From the NCBI GenBank assembly GCA_947625895.1, contig CANQPZ010000003.1, positions 1 through 57,591 on the forward strand: a stretch of 57,591 nt of DNA, written 5' to 3'. This stretch comes from an uncultured Clostridia bacterium. GTDB taxonomy: Bacteria > Bacillota > Clostridia > TANB77 > CAG-508. The notes beneath the pieces are model-generated. The model had not been told where the DNA came from. It ran no database searches and saw only the letters and a list, made by a program, of their open reading frames with translations. Position numbers and translations under genes: made by a program. Positions 1 through 7,874 of the stretch are shown here, piece after piece. How positions within the stretch are numbered: the stretch's first letter is position 1; the number at the start of each line of letters is the position of its first letter.

Positions 1-52
1 ATTACTTGTATCAAGACTTAACGAAATAATAAAATTATGGATAGCAAATACA

Positions 53-97
53 CTCTTAATCTGACGGTCGGAGGTTCGATCCCTCTATGGCTCACCA
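53..97 (+). pseudogene. 3' part of a tRNA-Lys(CTT), probable integration-site duplicate
   Basis: The stretch has an anticodon loop CTCTTAA (anticodon CTT at 55-57), the 3' anticodon strand TCTGA, a T arm with GGTTCGATC and an acceptor end ATGGCTC plus ACCA. No matching D arm or 5' acceptor strand precedes it, and the 27-31 strand (ATACA) no longer pairs. A tRNA truncated exactly at the anticodon loop is the usual trace left by a tyrosine recombinase integrating into a tRNA gene. If so, the intact gene or the element lies to the left of the window. Identity as Lys is from the anticodon only. Confidence 0.7.
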
Positions 98-102
98 AGA
101 TA

Positions 103-132
103 TTGCTATCCGAACCCGGATAGCAATTTTTT
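103..132 (+). terminator. Terminator after the tRNA-Lys fragment
   Basis: A ten-pair stem TTGCTATCCG / CGGATAGCAA with loop AACC is followed by six T. Nearly the same hairpin follows tRNA-Arg(TCT) at 48898-48930, so this organism reuses one terminator type behind tRNA genes. Confidence 0.8.
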
Positions 133-148
133 ATAGGAGAGAGAATAT

Positions 149-709
149 ATGAATAAAAAATCAATTAAAATTATAGTAGTTTTATTTATAATAATCATTA
201 TAGTTGGAGTTGGCGTTTTTATTTTAAATCATAAGTTGGCTTCAAATGAAACAGAGACATTTAACAAAATAAGTATAACAATTAAAGGTTATACTGTTAA
301 TATTAATTCAAAAGAAGTAGGACATCCATCAAGTGAATCATACTTTAATACTTCATTTAATATTATAGATAATAATCAGTATACAAACACATATAATGTT
401 GATTTTATTGATTTAAAATTAGATTCAGAAAATACTTCTGATGGTGAAATAAACTATGATATTGCTAGGCCAGAAGAAGTAACAATAAATGATAAAAAAT
501 TTAATTATTATTTAGATGATTCTGATGGAAATGCTACAAGTGCCACATTATCTTATGTAATACCAGATGGATCATTGGTTATTAAAGTAAGTGGTGTAAG
601 TGTATTTGATTCTAACGGTAAGCAAGTGAAAACATCAGCATTAGTAGATAAAAAAGTTTTAGAATCAAATGAATTAGCAGAGATATTAAATTTTACTGTA
701 AACAAATAG
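149..709 (+). CDS. Membrane-anchored protein of unknown function
   Basis: A 186-residue protein with a basic N-terminus and one hydrophobic segment (about residues 7-26, rich in I and V), then an extracellular, polar, beta-rich domain. There is no lipobox cysteine, so it is a signal-anchored protein. A good RBS (AGGAGAGAG) lies ahead of the ATG. It sits alone between the tRNA-Lys 3' fragment and a tRNA-like remnant at 711-752, as if it were the cargo of a very small inserted cassette. A protein of the same build (anchor plus about 140 outside residues) occurs at 40349-40864, but I see no clear sequence identity. Family not recognised. Confidence 0.7.
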   Translation: MNKKSIKIIVVLFIIIIIVGVGVFILNHKLASNETETFNKISITIKGYTVNINSKEVGHPSSESYFNTSFNIIDNNQYTNTYNVDFIDLKLDSENTSDGEINYDIARPEEVTINDKKFNYYLDDSDGNATSATLSYVIPDGSLVIKVSGVSVFDSNGKQVKTSALVDKKVLESNELAEILNFTVNK

Positions 710-710
710 A

Positions 711-752
711 TTTCGGTTTTAGAAAGGTTCAGTTCACCAAGAAGCGTAGCTA
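711..752 (+). repeat. Decayed tRNA-3'-end-like repeat, copy C
   Basis: The sequence ends in GGTTCAGTTCACCAAGA, resembling the last bases of a tRNA plus CCA and the first bases of its terminator region. It shares a TTAGAA...GTT.GGTTC(A/G)CCAA pattern with the copies at 43434-43490 and 44428-44489, both on the minus strand. No full cloverleaf can be drawn. It directly follows the stop codon of the anchored protein. Confidence 0.5.
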
Positions 753-792
753 ATCCTTTTATAGTGTTAATTGAAAAGTGTGCTAAAAGTGT

Positions 793-833
793 AAATTCCT
801 TATCAGTACTTGTAACTGATAAGGAATTTTTTT
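793..833 (+). terminator. Terminator downstream of copy C
   Basis: A stem AAATTCCTTATCAGT / ACTGATAAGGAATTT with a 7-base loop and a run of T. Its core TTATCAGT...ACTGATAA recurs in the hairpin at 43398-43432, next to tRNA-like copy B. Confidence 0.8.
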
Positions 834-890
834 GCAATTAAAAGAGCTTTCATATTCTAATTCTTCATCTTATGCTTATATCTTCAAATT

Positions 891-1142
891 TTATAATGTT
901 GAAAAATAATTTATAGCTAATGTTGTAATTATTCCTATTATAATTAAGCTTATTATTATTATCCATTTTGATTTTTTAGATATTTTTTTATTTAGCAAAG
1001 CAAAAACACCTAATACGAATAATACAATTAAAATACCTATGTTAATATTTTCTAACTCTGTATTTTTCCTATCTGGTGGTGGTCCATATAATGTTGGTTG
1101 TTCTATAACATTTGACAACTTTTCTATATTTGCTTTTTTCAC
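891..1142 (-). CDS. Small YGPPP membrane peptide coupled to a radical SAM enzyme
   Basis: An 83-residue protein with a GTG start that overlaps the last four bases of the radical SAM gene (GTGA). Its RBS AAGGAGGT lies inside that gene's 3' end, so the two are translationally coupled. The N-terminal 30 residues carry the motif PTLYGPPPDR, followed by two hydrophobic segments (about 34-51 and 59-78) joined by a basic loop (KKISKKSK). The place and size fit a substrate of the SPASM enzyme (a RiPP-like precursor) or a membrane partner or immunity protein. The tyrosine/proline motif would be the likely modified site if it is a substrate. The function is inference. Confidence 0.6.
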   Translation of the reverse strand: MKKANIEKLSNVIEQPTLYGPPPDRKNTELENINIGILIVLFVLGVFALLNKKISKKSKWIIIISLIIIGIITTLAINYFSTL

Positions 1143-2236
1143 TCTACTTTACCTCCTTCTAATATTTGTTTTAAGCATAATTTTGGTTTGTTTTTTTCAA
1201 AATCCCATGTATGTAAAGAATCTCCTCTACAATATTTCCAATTTTCACACTTTTCACAATCTTCACATTTTAATTTGTCTAAATTTCTGAACCATTTAAA
1301 CTGATTTTCCCAAACTTGTATAAAATCATCTTGATTTACATTACCTTGTATTAATTCTTTTCTTCTTTCAACATTAGGGCAGACATAAATATCCCCATTA
1401 TATAAAATACTTGCAGTTGTAAAACCTGCCATACAAAAAAACATATTATTTCGTATTTCTTTTTCAAATTTCATTCCCACGAAATGAGCACATCCATATG
1501 TTATTTTAAATTTAGATTTATTTCTTTTTTCTTTTATAAAATTTAATAAATATTCATAATCATCTTTTTCCAAAGCTAAATTACTATTATCATTTGCTCT
1601 TCCAATTGGATCCATATTCGTTATTCTCCAAGAGTCAATTTCTAAATCATCCATAACTTTATACATTTGTTCTAATTCATTTATGTTTAATTTATTTACA
1701 ACAGTAGTTATTTGAAAGCACTGTAAAAATTTATCTTGTTGAAGTTTTCTTATATTTTCAATTACTTTTGTATAAGAACCTTTAACTCCTCTAAAATTGT
1801 CATGACTTTCTTCTAATCCATCTATACTTATGGACATTGTTGCAAGTTTAGTTTCTTTCATTTTTTTAATTATTTCATCATCAATTAACATTCCATTTGT
1901 TGTAATTCCCCAATGATATCCTAAATCAGATGCAAATTTCATTACTTCAAATAAATCTTGTCGTACTAATGGTTCTCCTCCTGTTACATTTATTAAAATT
2001 TTACTTGCATCATATTTATCTGCGATACTTTTAAATGTTTTTTTTATTTGTTCTGTTGTAAGTTCATTTTGTATATCTATATTTTCTCCCGCTCTACTTC
2101 CACAATGTTTACATTTAGCATTACATCTTAATGTTGTTTCCCAAAATAAATTATAAAGTACAGGATGTTTAGACAATTCCATTTTATTTTTATATGTTAG
2201 TTCAGCTTCTCCATATTTTAGTATTTCTTTTATCAT
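1139..2236 (-). CDS. Radical SAM/SPASM domain enzyme
   Basis: 365 residues. The radical SAM cluster motif CNAKCKHC (CxxxCxxC) is near residue 38-45, followed by a TGGEP motif. The C-terminal third has the SPASM pattern: VCPNVER, then CEDCEKC, then CRGDSLHTW and a final C near the end, enough to hold auxiliary 4Fe-4S clusters. SPASM enzymes typically modify ribosomal peptides (thioether, C-C crosslinks, epimerisation) or mature partner enzymes. The coupled 83-residue YGPPP peptide is the obvious candidate substrate or partner. An RBS AAGGAA lies ahead of the ATG. No transporter or protease is adjacent. Confidence 0.85.
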   Translation of the reverse strand: MIKEILKYGEAELTYKNKMELSKHPVLYNLFWETTLRCNAKCKHCGSRAGENIDIQNELTTEQIKKTFKSIADKYDASKILINVTGGEPLVRQDLFEVMKFASDLGYHWGITTNGMLIDDEIIKKMKETKLATMSISIDGLEESHDNFRGVKGSYTKVIENIRKLQQDKFLQCFQITTVVNKLNINELEQMYKVMDDLEIDSWRITNMDPIGRANDNSNLALEKDDYEYLLNFIKEKRNKSKFKITYGCAHFVGMKFEKEIRNNMFFCMAGFTTASILYNGDIYVCPNVERRKELIQGNVNQDDFIQVWENQFKWFRNLDKLKCEDCEKCENWKYCRGDSLHTWDFEKNKPKLCLKQILEGGKVE

Positions 2237-2332
2237 ATCAAAAACTATTCCTTCCTAGTTTTCTATATTTTACATATTAAGCATAACATACAAAATTATA
2301 TTTTTCAATACTAAACTATTTTGATATTTTTG

Positions 2333-2341
2333 TGGTATAAT
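2333..2341 (+). promoter_or_regulatory. Extended -10 promoter of the CapA gene
   Basis: TGGTATAAT is a perfect extended -10 element about 40 bases ahead of the start codon. No good -35 hexamer stands 17 bases upstream, as is usual for extended -10 promoters. Confidence 0.6.
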
Positions 2342-2379
2342 AGAAACAAAATAAAATTAAGAAAGGAAGAAAACTCATT

Positions 2380-3648
2380 ATGGAAAAACAAATACACAAA
2401 AAAAAGAAAAAGAAAAAGCAAAAACTAAATTATAAAAGAGTGGTCATTGCGATTTTCTTAGCAATTGTAATAGTATTTGGAATTTCAGAACTAGTATACA
2501 CAATTACACATCTAAATGTGGATAACGGTGATAATAATGAAAATATAGCTAAAGTAGAAGAAAAAATACCAGAGGATAGTATAGCAAATATTGTAGCTAT
2601 AGGAGATACTTTATGCCATAGTCAAAACTTTAAAGATGCTTATAATAGCCAAACAGGAACTTATGATTTTTCTCCAATGTTTAAATATATAACAAAATAT
2701 TTTGAAGATGCAACTGTTGCAGTTGGAAATTTGGAAGCAACATTAGCAGGACCATCCAGACCATATACAGGATATCCAACTTTTAATACACCAGAAGCAC
2801 TAGCTACAGATTTAAAAGAACTTGGATTAGATATAATGACAACAGCCAATAATCATGCACTTGATATTGGATATACAGGTTTAGTTTCTACATTAGACTA
2901 TTTAGATGCAGCAGGATTAGAACATACAGGAAGAGCAAGAAGTCAAGAAGAACAAAATAAAATTTTGTTAAAAGATTTGAATGGAATCAAAACAGCATTT
3001 TTATCTTTTACTTATGGAACAAATGGAATACCACTTCCTACAGGTAAAGAATATTGTGTTAATTTAATTGATAAAGATTTTATAAAACAAAAAATAGATC
3101 AAGCAAAAGAAGAAGGAGCAGAGCTTATTTGTGTTAGTATGCATTGGGGAGATGAATATAAAATAAAGCAAAATGCAGAGCAAGAGGAATTAGCAAAATT
3201 TCTAATTGAAAATGATGTAAAAGTTATTTTAGGATGTCATCCACATGTATTAGAACCTATGGAAATGAAAACAATTACCATGGAAGATGGAACAACAAAG
3301 ACAGGATTTGTAATTTATTCTATGGGAAATTTCTTTTCTGCACAAACATATGAAAATACTAGAAATACACTTATTCTAAATGTTCAAATAAGAAAAAATG
3401 GACAAACAGGTGAAATAACAATAGACAATGCAACATATACTCCAGTATATGTGTATGATAATAATTTAGGACAAAATCCAAATGCAAATGGACAAGATAG
3501 ATATGAATTATTAGACATAGAAACAATTATAAAAGAATATGAAGCAGGATCTGGAAATTGGAATACAACTATGTACAATTTAGCAAAAACAGAATTAGAA
3601 AGGACAGTAAAAATTCTTGGTCCAGAAATATTTAATACAGAAAATTAA
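2380..3648 (+). CDS. CapA family protein (PgsA/CapA-like metallophosphatase fold)
   Basis: 422 residues. A lysine-rich N-terminus (residues 7-18) and one transmembrane anchor (about 22-43) place the catalytic domain outside. The domain shows the CapA/calcineurin-like landmarks in order: IGDT, GNLEAT, TTANNHALD, SMHWGDEY and LGCHPHV. CapA proteins take part in poly-gamma-glutamate capsule synthesis or export or act as surface phosphoesterases. No capB/capC is near, so a stand-alone cell-surface role is more likely than a capsule locus. Confidence 0.85.
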   Translation: MEKQIHKKKKKKKQKLNYKRVVIAIFLAIVIVFGISELVYTITHLNVDNGDNNENIAKVEEKIPEDSIANIVAIGDTLCHSQNFKDAYNSQTGTYDFSPMFKYITKYFEDATVAVGNLEATLAGPSRPYTGYPTFNTPEALATDLKELGLDIMTTANNHALDIGYTGLVSTLDYLDAAGLEHTGRARSQEEQNKILLKDLNGIKTAFLSFTYGTNGIPLPTGKEYCVNLIDKDFIKQKIDQAKEEGAELICVSMHWGDEYKIKQNAEQEELAKFLIENDVKVILGCHPHVLEPMEMKTITMEDGTTKTGFVIYSMGNFFSAQTYENTRNTLILNVQIRKNGQTGEITIDNATYTPVYVYDNNLGQNPNANGQDRYELLDIETIIKEYEAGSGNWNTTMYNLAKTELERTVKILGPEIFNTEN

Positions 3649-3658
3649 AATACAAAAT

Positions 3659-3696
3659 AAAAAGGAACTTTTTAACAAATAAAAAAGTTCCTTTTT
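3659..3696. terminator. Bidirectional terminator between the CapA gene and cadA
   Basis: A stem AAAGGAACTTTTT / AAAAAAGTTCCTTT lies between the converging genes, with T runs on both strands. Confidence 0.85.
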
Positions 3697-3707
3697 GGTT
3701 ATAAAGT

Positions 3708-5549
3708 TTATAATTTTATATTTAAGATTCGTAATGAATTTAAAACACATATAATTGAAACACCAACATCAGCAAATACAGCAGCCCACATAGTTGATAA
3801 ACCGAAAGCACTTAAAGTCAAAACTAATAATTTAACAAAAATAGCAAATAAAATATTTTGTTTTACAATTGTCATAGTTTTTTTAGATAATATAATTGCA
3901 CTATTTAATTTAGAAGGTTCATCTGTCATAATAACAATATCGGCAGCTTCAATTGCACTATCCGAACCTAAAGCTCCCATAGCAATTCCTATATCGGATA
4001 AAGCTAGAACTGGACTATCATTCATTCCATCTCCAACAAATATAACATTTCCCTTTGAAGATTTTAGTTTCATAATTTCTTCTAATTTTGTTGCCTTATC
4101 AGTAGGAAGCAATTCAGCATAAACTTCGTCAATCCCTAACTTTTTAGCAACATACTCACCAACCTCTTTTTTATCACCTGTAAGCATAATGGTTCTTTTA
4201 ATGGATTGATTTTTTAAATTTAAAATTAATTGTTCAGAATCATCTTTTATTTGATCTGCGATTATAATATAACCCGCAAATTTTTTTTCAAGTGCAATAT
4301 ATAAAATTGTTCCAATTTCATTGCATTTTATATAATCAATATTTTCCTTCTTCATCCATTTTTCATTTCCAACCAACACTTCTTTGTTATCTATTTTACT
4401 AGAAATTCCAAAACCAGAAAATTCTTTAAAATCTGAAATTAAAGATGTATCAATATCTTTTCCATAAGCTTGTTTCAAGGATAAAGAAATTGGATGATTA
4501 GAATAATTTTCACTATAAGTAGCAAGTTTTAACAATTCTTCTTCTGACATTCCAATTGCTTTTATTTTTTGAACTTCAAAAGTTCCTTTTGTTAAGGTTC
4601 CAGTTTTATCAAATACTACAATTTCACTATCTGCTAAAAGTTCTAAATAGTTTCCACCTTTTACTAAAACTCCAATTTTTGATGCTTTACCAATTCCAGC
4701 AAAGAAACCTAAAGGAATAGATAAAACTAATGCACATGGACAAGATACAACTAAAAATGTTAGGGCTCTATAAAACCATACTTGGAATGTAGATATATGA
4801 AGAACAAAAGGTGGAACCAAGGCTAAAATAAAAGCAATAAGAACAACAATAGGCGTATAGTATTTTGCAAATTTAGTAATAAAATTTTCAGATTTGGCTT
4901 TTTTACTGCTTGCATTTTCTACTAAGTCTAATATTTTACTTACAGTTGATTGCTCAAATGTTTTATTTACTTGCAAAGTCAATAAACTAGTTTGATTAAT
5001 ACAACCACTTAAAACGACATCACCTATATTTACTTCTCTTGGAACAGATTCACCAGTTAAACTAGAGGTATCTAGCAAAGAAGTTCCCTCAATCACAGTT
5101 CCATCTAAAGGTATTTTTTCACCAGGTTTTACAATAATTGTTTCGCCTAAATTTACTTCATTTGGATTTACTTTAATAAACTTATTATTACGATTAACAC
5201 AAGCAAAGTCGGGTCTAATATCCATTAATTTCGTTATTGATTTTTTAGATTTATCAACAGCATAATCTTGAAGCATTTCACCTATTTGATAAAATAGCAT
5301 AACACATACCGCTTCAGGAAATTCTCCAATAACAAAAGCACCTATAGTAGCAATTAGCATAAGACAATTTTCATCAAAAAATTTTCCTTTGAAGAAATTT
5401 TCAAAAGCTTCTTTAATTACTTCATGACCTATCAATAAATAACTAAAAAAATATACAATGGCATTAATATGTTCATTTGTGAAAGGAACTAAAAGAGCTA
5501 TTAGAAATAGACAAACAGATAAAAATATTTGAATAACCTTATTTTTCAT
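3708..5549 (-). CDS. cadA: Zn2+/Cd2+-type P1B ATPase
   Basis: 613 residues of a heavy-metal efflux ATPase without the N-terminal HMA metal-binding domain. Visible are the actuator TGES, the metal-channel motif SCPCAL, the phosphorylation loop DKTGTLTKG, the GDGMND hinge, and a last helix with ADVG, the Asp-x-Gly of the Zn/Cd/Pb (P1B-2) class as opposed to copper pumps. It starts 11 bases inside the 3' end of the sensor gene, with its RBS GGAG there, so the two form one operon. Expression should rise when Cd, Zn or Pb releases the sensor from the operators upstream. Confidence 0.9.
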   Translation of the reverse strand: MKNKVIQIFLSVCLFLIALLVPFTNEHINAIVYFFSYLLIGHEVIKEAFENFFKGKFFDENCLMLIATIGAFVIGEFPEAVCVMLFYQIGEMLQDYAVDKSKKSITKLMDIRPDFACVNRNNKFIKVNPNEVNLGETIIVKPGEKIPLDGTVIEGTSLLDTSSLTGESVPREVNIGDVVLSGCINQTSLLTLQVNKTFEQSTVSKILDLVENASSKKAKSENFITKFAKYYTPIVVLIAFILALVPPFVLHISTFQVWFYRALTFLVVSCPCALVLSIPLGFFAGIGKASKIGVLVKGGNYLELLADSEIVVFDKTGTLTKGTFEVQKIKAIGMSEEELLKLATYSENYSNHPISLSLKQAYGKDIDTSLISDFKEFSGFGISSKIDNKEVLVGNEKWMKKENIDYIKCNEIGTILYIALEKKFAGYIIIADQIKDDSEQLILNLKNQSIKRTIMLTGDKKEVGEYVAKKLGIDEVYAELLPTDKATKLEEIMKLKSSKGNVIFVGDGMNDSPVLALSDIGIAMGALGSDSAIEAADIVIMTDEPSKLNSAIILSKKTMTIVKQNILFAIFVKLLVLTLSAFGLSTMWAAVFADVGVSIICVLNSLRILNIKL

Positions 5550-5929
5550 TAGAATTCTCCTTTTGATTATTTTTATGTTCTATATGTTCTACTCCAACCT
5601 CAAATAACTGTTTTATATGATCGTCATCTAACATATAGTAAACTTCTTTTCCACTTTTTCTACATTTTACAATTCCACTTTTTCTTAAAGTTCCTAATTG
5701 ATGAGAAATAGAAGATTTGCTCATTCCTAAAACATTAGCAATATCACAAACACACATTTCATTTTGATCTAAAGCAAAAAGAATTTTAGTCCTAGTAGTA
5801 TCACCGAAGAATTTTAAAAAAATTTGCTAAATTATAAAATAAAATTTCATTTGCCATTTTTTTTAATGTATCATCTACAATATCTTGGTGAATAATATTA
5901 CAATCACAAATAAATTCATTTTTTGACAT
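5539..5929 (-). CDS. cadC: CadC/SmtB-type metal sensor, needs a +1 frameshift at CGG
   Basis: Starting from the ATG at 5927-5929 (RBS AGGAG), frame 0 reads 41 codons, then CGG and TGA. Skipping the C gives FFKIL-GDTTRTKIL, the conserved ArsR-family helix with its invariant glycine, and the frame stays open to 5539 for a full 129-residue protein. Metal ligands are visible: CDC near the N-terminus and CVCD in the recognition region, as in CadC (Cd/Pb/Zn). A winged helix-turn-helix follows (SKSSISHQLGTLRKSG). Either the shift is programmed or the sensor is broken and cadA is constitutive. The same CGG break recurs in four other genes here, which favours decoding over mutation. Confidence 0.8.
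5804..5806 (-). other. In-frame CGG at the +1 frame break of cadC
   Basis: Codon 42 from the ATG. Context is CTT C GGT GAT. The zero-frame codon after CGG is TGA, so termination would compete with the shift. GGT encodes the conserved Gly of the LGD motif. Confidence 0.8.
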
Positions 5930-5953
5930 ATTAAAATCTCCTTATAAAATATT

Positions 5954-5973
5954 AATTGAATAAACATTCAATT
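5954..5973. promoter_or_regulatory. CadC-type operator 1
   Basis: Perfect inverted repeat AATTGAAT-aaac-ATTCAATT just upstream of the sensor start. It matches the TGAA-N-TTCA type of SmtB/ArsR operators. Confidence 0.75.
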
Positions 5974-5986
5974 AATATAATTATAG

Positions 5987-6002
5987 TTGAATACATATTC
6001 AA
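5987..6002. promoter_or_regulatory. CadC-type operator 2
   Basis: Inverted repeat TTGAAT-acat-ATTCAA with the same half sites as operator 1. The centres are 31 bases apart, about three helical turns, so two dimers could bind the same face of the promoter DNA. Confidence 0.7.
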
Positions 6003-6061
6003 TTGTCAATAGAAAATCGAAAAAATTTTTTAATCATATTTATGTAAATTTTTAAAAGCAG

Positions 6062-6090
6062 TTGACAAAAAGGCTTAAAAAAGCTAAAAT
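6062..6090 (+). promoter_or_regulatory. Sigma-A promoter of corA
   Basis: TTGACA (6062-6067), a 17-base spacer and TAAAAT (6085-6090). The start codon follows about 35 bases later. Confidence 0.75.
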
Positions 6091-6124
6091 AAAAATGTTA
6101 TAAACATACAAAGGAGGGATGGAT

Positions 6125-7075
6125 TTGCTAAAAATATATAATACAAATTTAGAAAATGATAAAACGGAAGAAATCAAAGAATTTAAAAAAGGTTCATGGA
6201 TTAATTTAGTAAATCCGTCGGATGCAGAAATAAAAAAAGTATGCGAGGGAGTCAATATTGAAGAAGACTATATTAAAGATGCTTTAGACTATGAAGAAAA
6301 AGCTAGAATTGACCAAGATGAAGATGACAATGTAACATTTATTGTAATTGATACACCAACTTTAGAAAAATCAGAAGAAAATGATGTTTATTCTACTATT
6401 CCTTTAGGAATGATTGTAGTGAGAGATGATTTTTTCATAACAGTATCATTACAAAAAAACAAAATTATCGAAAATTTTGAAAAAAAGAAAGTAAAAAATT
6501 TTCAAACCTATAAAAAAACGAGATTCATTTTTCAAATTTTGTACTTAAATTCTTCATATTTTTTAAATTACTTAAAACAAATTAATAAAGAAACGGAAAT
6601 AGCAGAATACATATTAAAAAATTCGATGAAAAATAAAGAACTCTTAAAATTATTAAGTTTAGAAAAAGGTTTAGTATATTTTACAACTTCTTTGAAATCT
6701 AATGAAGCGGTAATGGAAAAAATCATGAGAGGAAAAATTATTAAGTTATATGAAGATGATGAAGAAATACTAGAAGATGCCATTACGGAAAATAAGCAAG
6801 CAATAGAAATGGCACAAATTTATAGTAATATTTTAAATGGAACAATGGATGCATATGCTTCTATTATTTCTAATAATTTAAATGGAGTAATGAAATTTTT
6901 GACATCTATTACAATTGTTTTAGCAGTACCCACAATGATATCAAGTTTTTGGGGAATGAATGTTGGATTACCATTCCAAAATAGCCCGTTTGGATTTGCT
7001 GTAATGATATTAATATCAGTTATATTAACATTATTAGTAACATACTGGTTAAAACGAAAAGATATGTTAAATTAG
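6125..7075 (+). CDS. corA: CorA-family Mg2+/divalent cation channel
   Basis: About 316 residues: a long acidic, helical cytoplasmic part and two C-terminal transmembrane helices. The first helix ends in the diagnostic GMN (FWGMNVGLPF), and a basic tail LKRKDMLN closes the protein. I choose TTG at 6125 over the in-frame ATG at 6119, because the RBS AGGAGG (6112-6117) leaves 7 bases to the TTG but only one base to the ATG. It is a single gene with its own promoter and terminator. Confidence 0.9.
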   Translation: MLKIYNTNLENDKTEEIKEFKKGSWINLVNPSDAEIKKVCEGVNIEEDYIKDALDYEEKARIDQDEDDNVTFIVIDTPTLEKSEENDVYSTIPLGMIVVRDDFFITVSLQKNKIIENFEKKKVKNFQTYKKTRFIFQILYLNSSYFLNYLKQINKETEIAEYILKNSMKNKELLKLLSLEKGLVYFTTSLKSNEAVMEKIMRGKIIKLYEDDEEILEDAITENKQAIEMAQIYSNILNGTMDAYASIISNNLNGVMKFLTSITIVLAVPTMISSFWGMNVGLPFQNSPFGFAVMILISVILTLLVTYWLKRKDMLN

Positions 7076-7088
7076 AAATAAATTTATC

Positions 7089-7120
7089 AAAGCAAGATTT
7101 ATAAAAAATCTTGCTTTTTT
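7089..7120 (+). terminator. Terminator of corA
   Basis: AAAGCAAGATTT / AAATCTTGCTTT stem followed by T residues. Confidence 0.85.
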
Positions 7121-7195
7121 AATATAAAATTAATCAAATGTATAATTTTAAACAAAAAGCATATACTATAAAAAAGAAAATAAAGGAGGAAAAAA

Positions 7196-7387
7196 ATGAA
7201 AATAATAGATAAAATTGCGTTAGTATTAATTGTCATAGGAGCTTTAAACTGGGGATTAATTGCATTGTTCAATTTTGACTTAGTTGCAGCAATTTTTGGA
7301 GATATGACAGTTCTTTCTCGAATCGTTTATGGATTAGTTGGTTTATCTGGCTTATGGGGAATTAAATTATTATTTGACAAAGATTAA
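7196..7387 (+). CDS. DUF378 family small membrane protein
   Basis: 63 residues with two hydrophobic helices. The pattern IDKIALVLIVIGALNWGL followed by GLSGLWGI is typical of DUF378. The biochemical role of the family is unknown. A strong RBS AAAGGAGG lies ahead of the ATG. Confidence 0.85.
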   Translation: MKIIDKIALVLIVIGALNWGLIALFNFDLVAAIFGDMTVLSRIVYGLVGLSGLWGIKLLFDKD

Positions 7388-7464
7388 TATAAAGTAGTAT
7401 AATATAATATGTTAACCTTGTAGAAATAATTTCAAATTTTAATTAAAAAAGAGAGGGGAAAACT

Positions 7465-7767
7465 ATGGCAGCAGAGGAAAAAAGAACTCTAGCAAAGGTT
7501 GTTATAGGGGCTTTATTGACAGAGTGTGAATATCACATAATTGGACGGTTAGAAGGAATCCCCCAAATAGGATATGAACTGACATATTTATCAGACGGGG
7601 AAAGATGTAATACACAAGAAATTGTAAGAAGCATTATAACCAAAGATAGATATCATTCATTTTACCCTGGAAGGATGACCATAATAACTGACAAGAATAT
7701 TTATATCGCAGATAATTTTATTACATTTAATGAGAATTCACGGAGAGGAAGCAGGCTAAGAATTTAG
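7465..7767 (+). CDS. Unknown protein with two in-frame CGG codons
   Basis: A 100-codon ORF with RBS AGAGGGG. It is soluble and has no recognised domain. Its base use differs from the neighbours: GGGG and CCCC runs, GAC, AGG, and the only CGG codons in the window not at a gene break (codon 28 at 7546-7548, codon 93 at 7741-7743). If CGG always caused a +1 shift, the first would lead to GGT TAG and a peptide of 28 residues. A shift at the second alone would end the protein as ...NSGEEAG at the foot of the terminator hairpin. It may be a recently acquired gene, a truncated one, or one whose expression depends on CGG decoding. Confidence 0.55.
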   Translation: MAAEEKRTLAKVVIGALLTECEYHIIGRLEGIPQIGYELTYLSDGERCNTQEIVRSIITKDRYHSFYPGRMTIITDKNIYIADNFITFNENSRRGSRLRI

Positions 7768-7778
7768 CTTGCTTTTTT
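7751..7778 (+). terminator. Terminator overlapping the 3' end of the 7465 ORF
   Basis: Stem GCAGGCTAA / TTAGCTTGC with loop GAAT and six T. The frame-0 stop codon lies in the right arm. The +1-frame stop TAA closes the left arm. Confidence 0.8.
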
Positions 7779-7874
7779 ATGTGAGTTTTATAGAATAACC
7801 TTGAAATTTTAAGAGAAATAAAGTATAATAAGTAACGAAAAATTAGCAAAAATATAATATAGGAGAAAAGAAAA

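Noticed and set aside
1039..1290. ORF opposite the radical SAM gene end, and similar opposite-strand ORFs throughout
   Set aside because: They lie antisense to well-supported genes, lack RBSs and have low-complexity F/L/S-rich translations.
5539..5757. Calling the metal sensor from the internal ATG at 5757
   Set aside because: That start lacks an RBS and removes the first helices and the CDC metal ligands. The ATG at 5929 with RBS AGGAG and a +1 shift gives the full family length.
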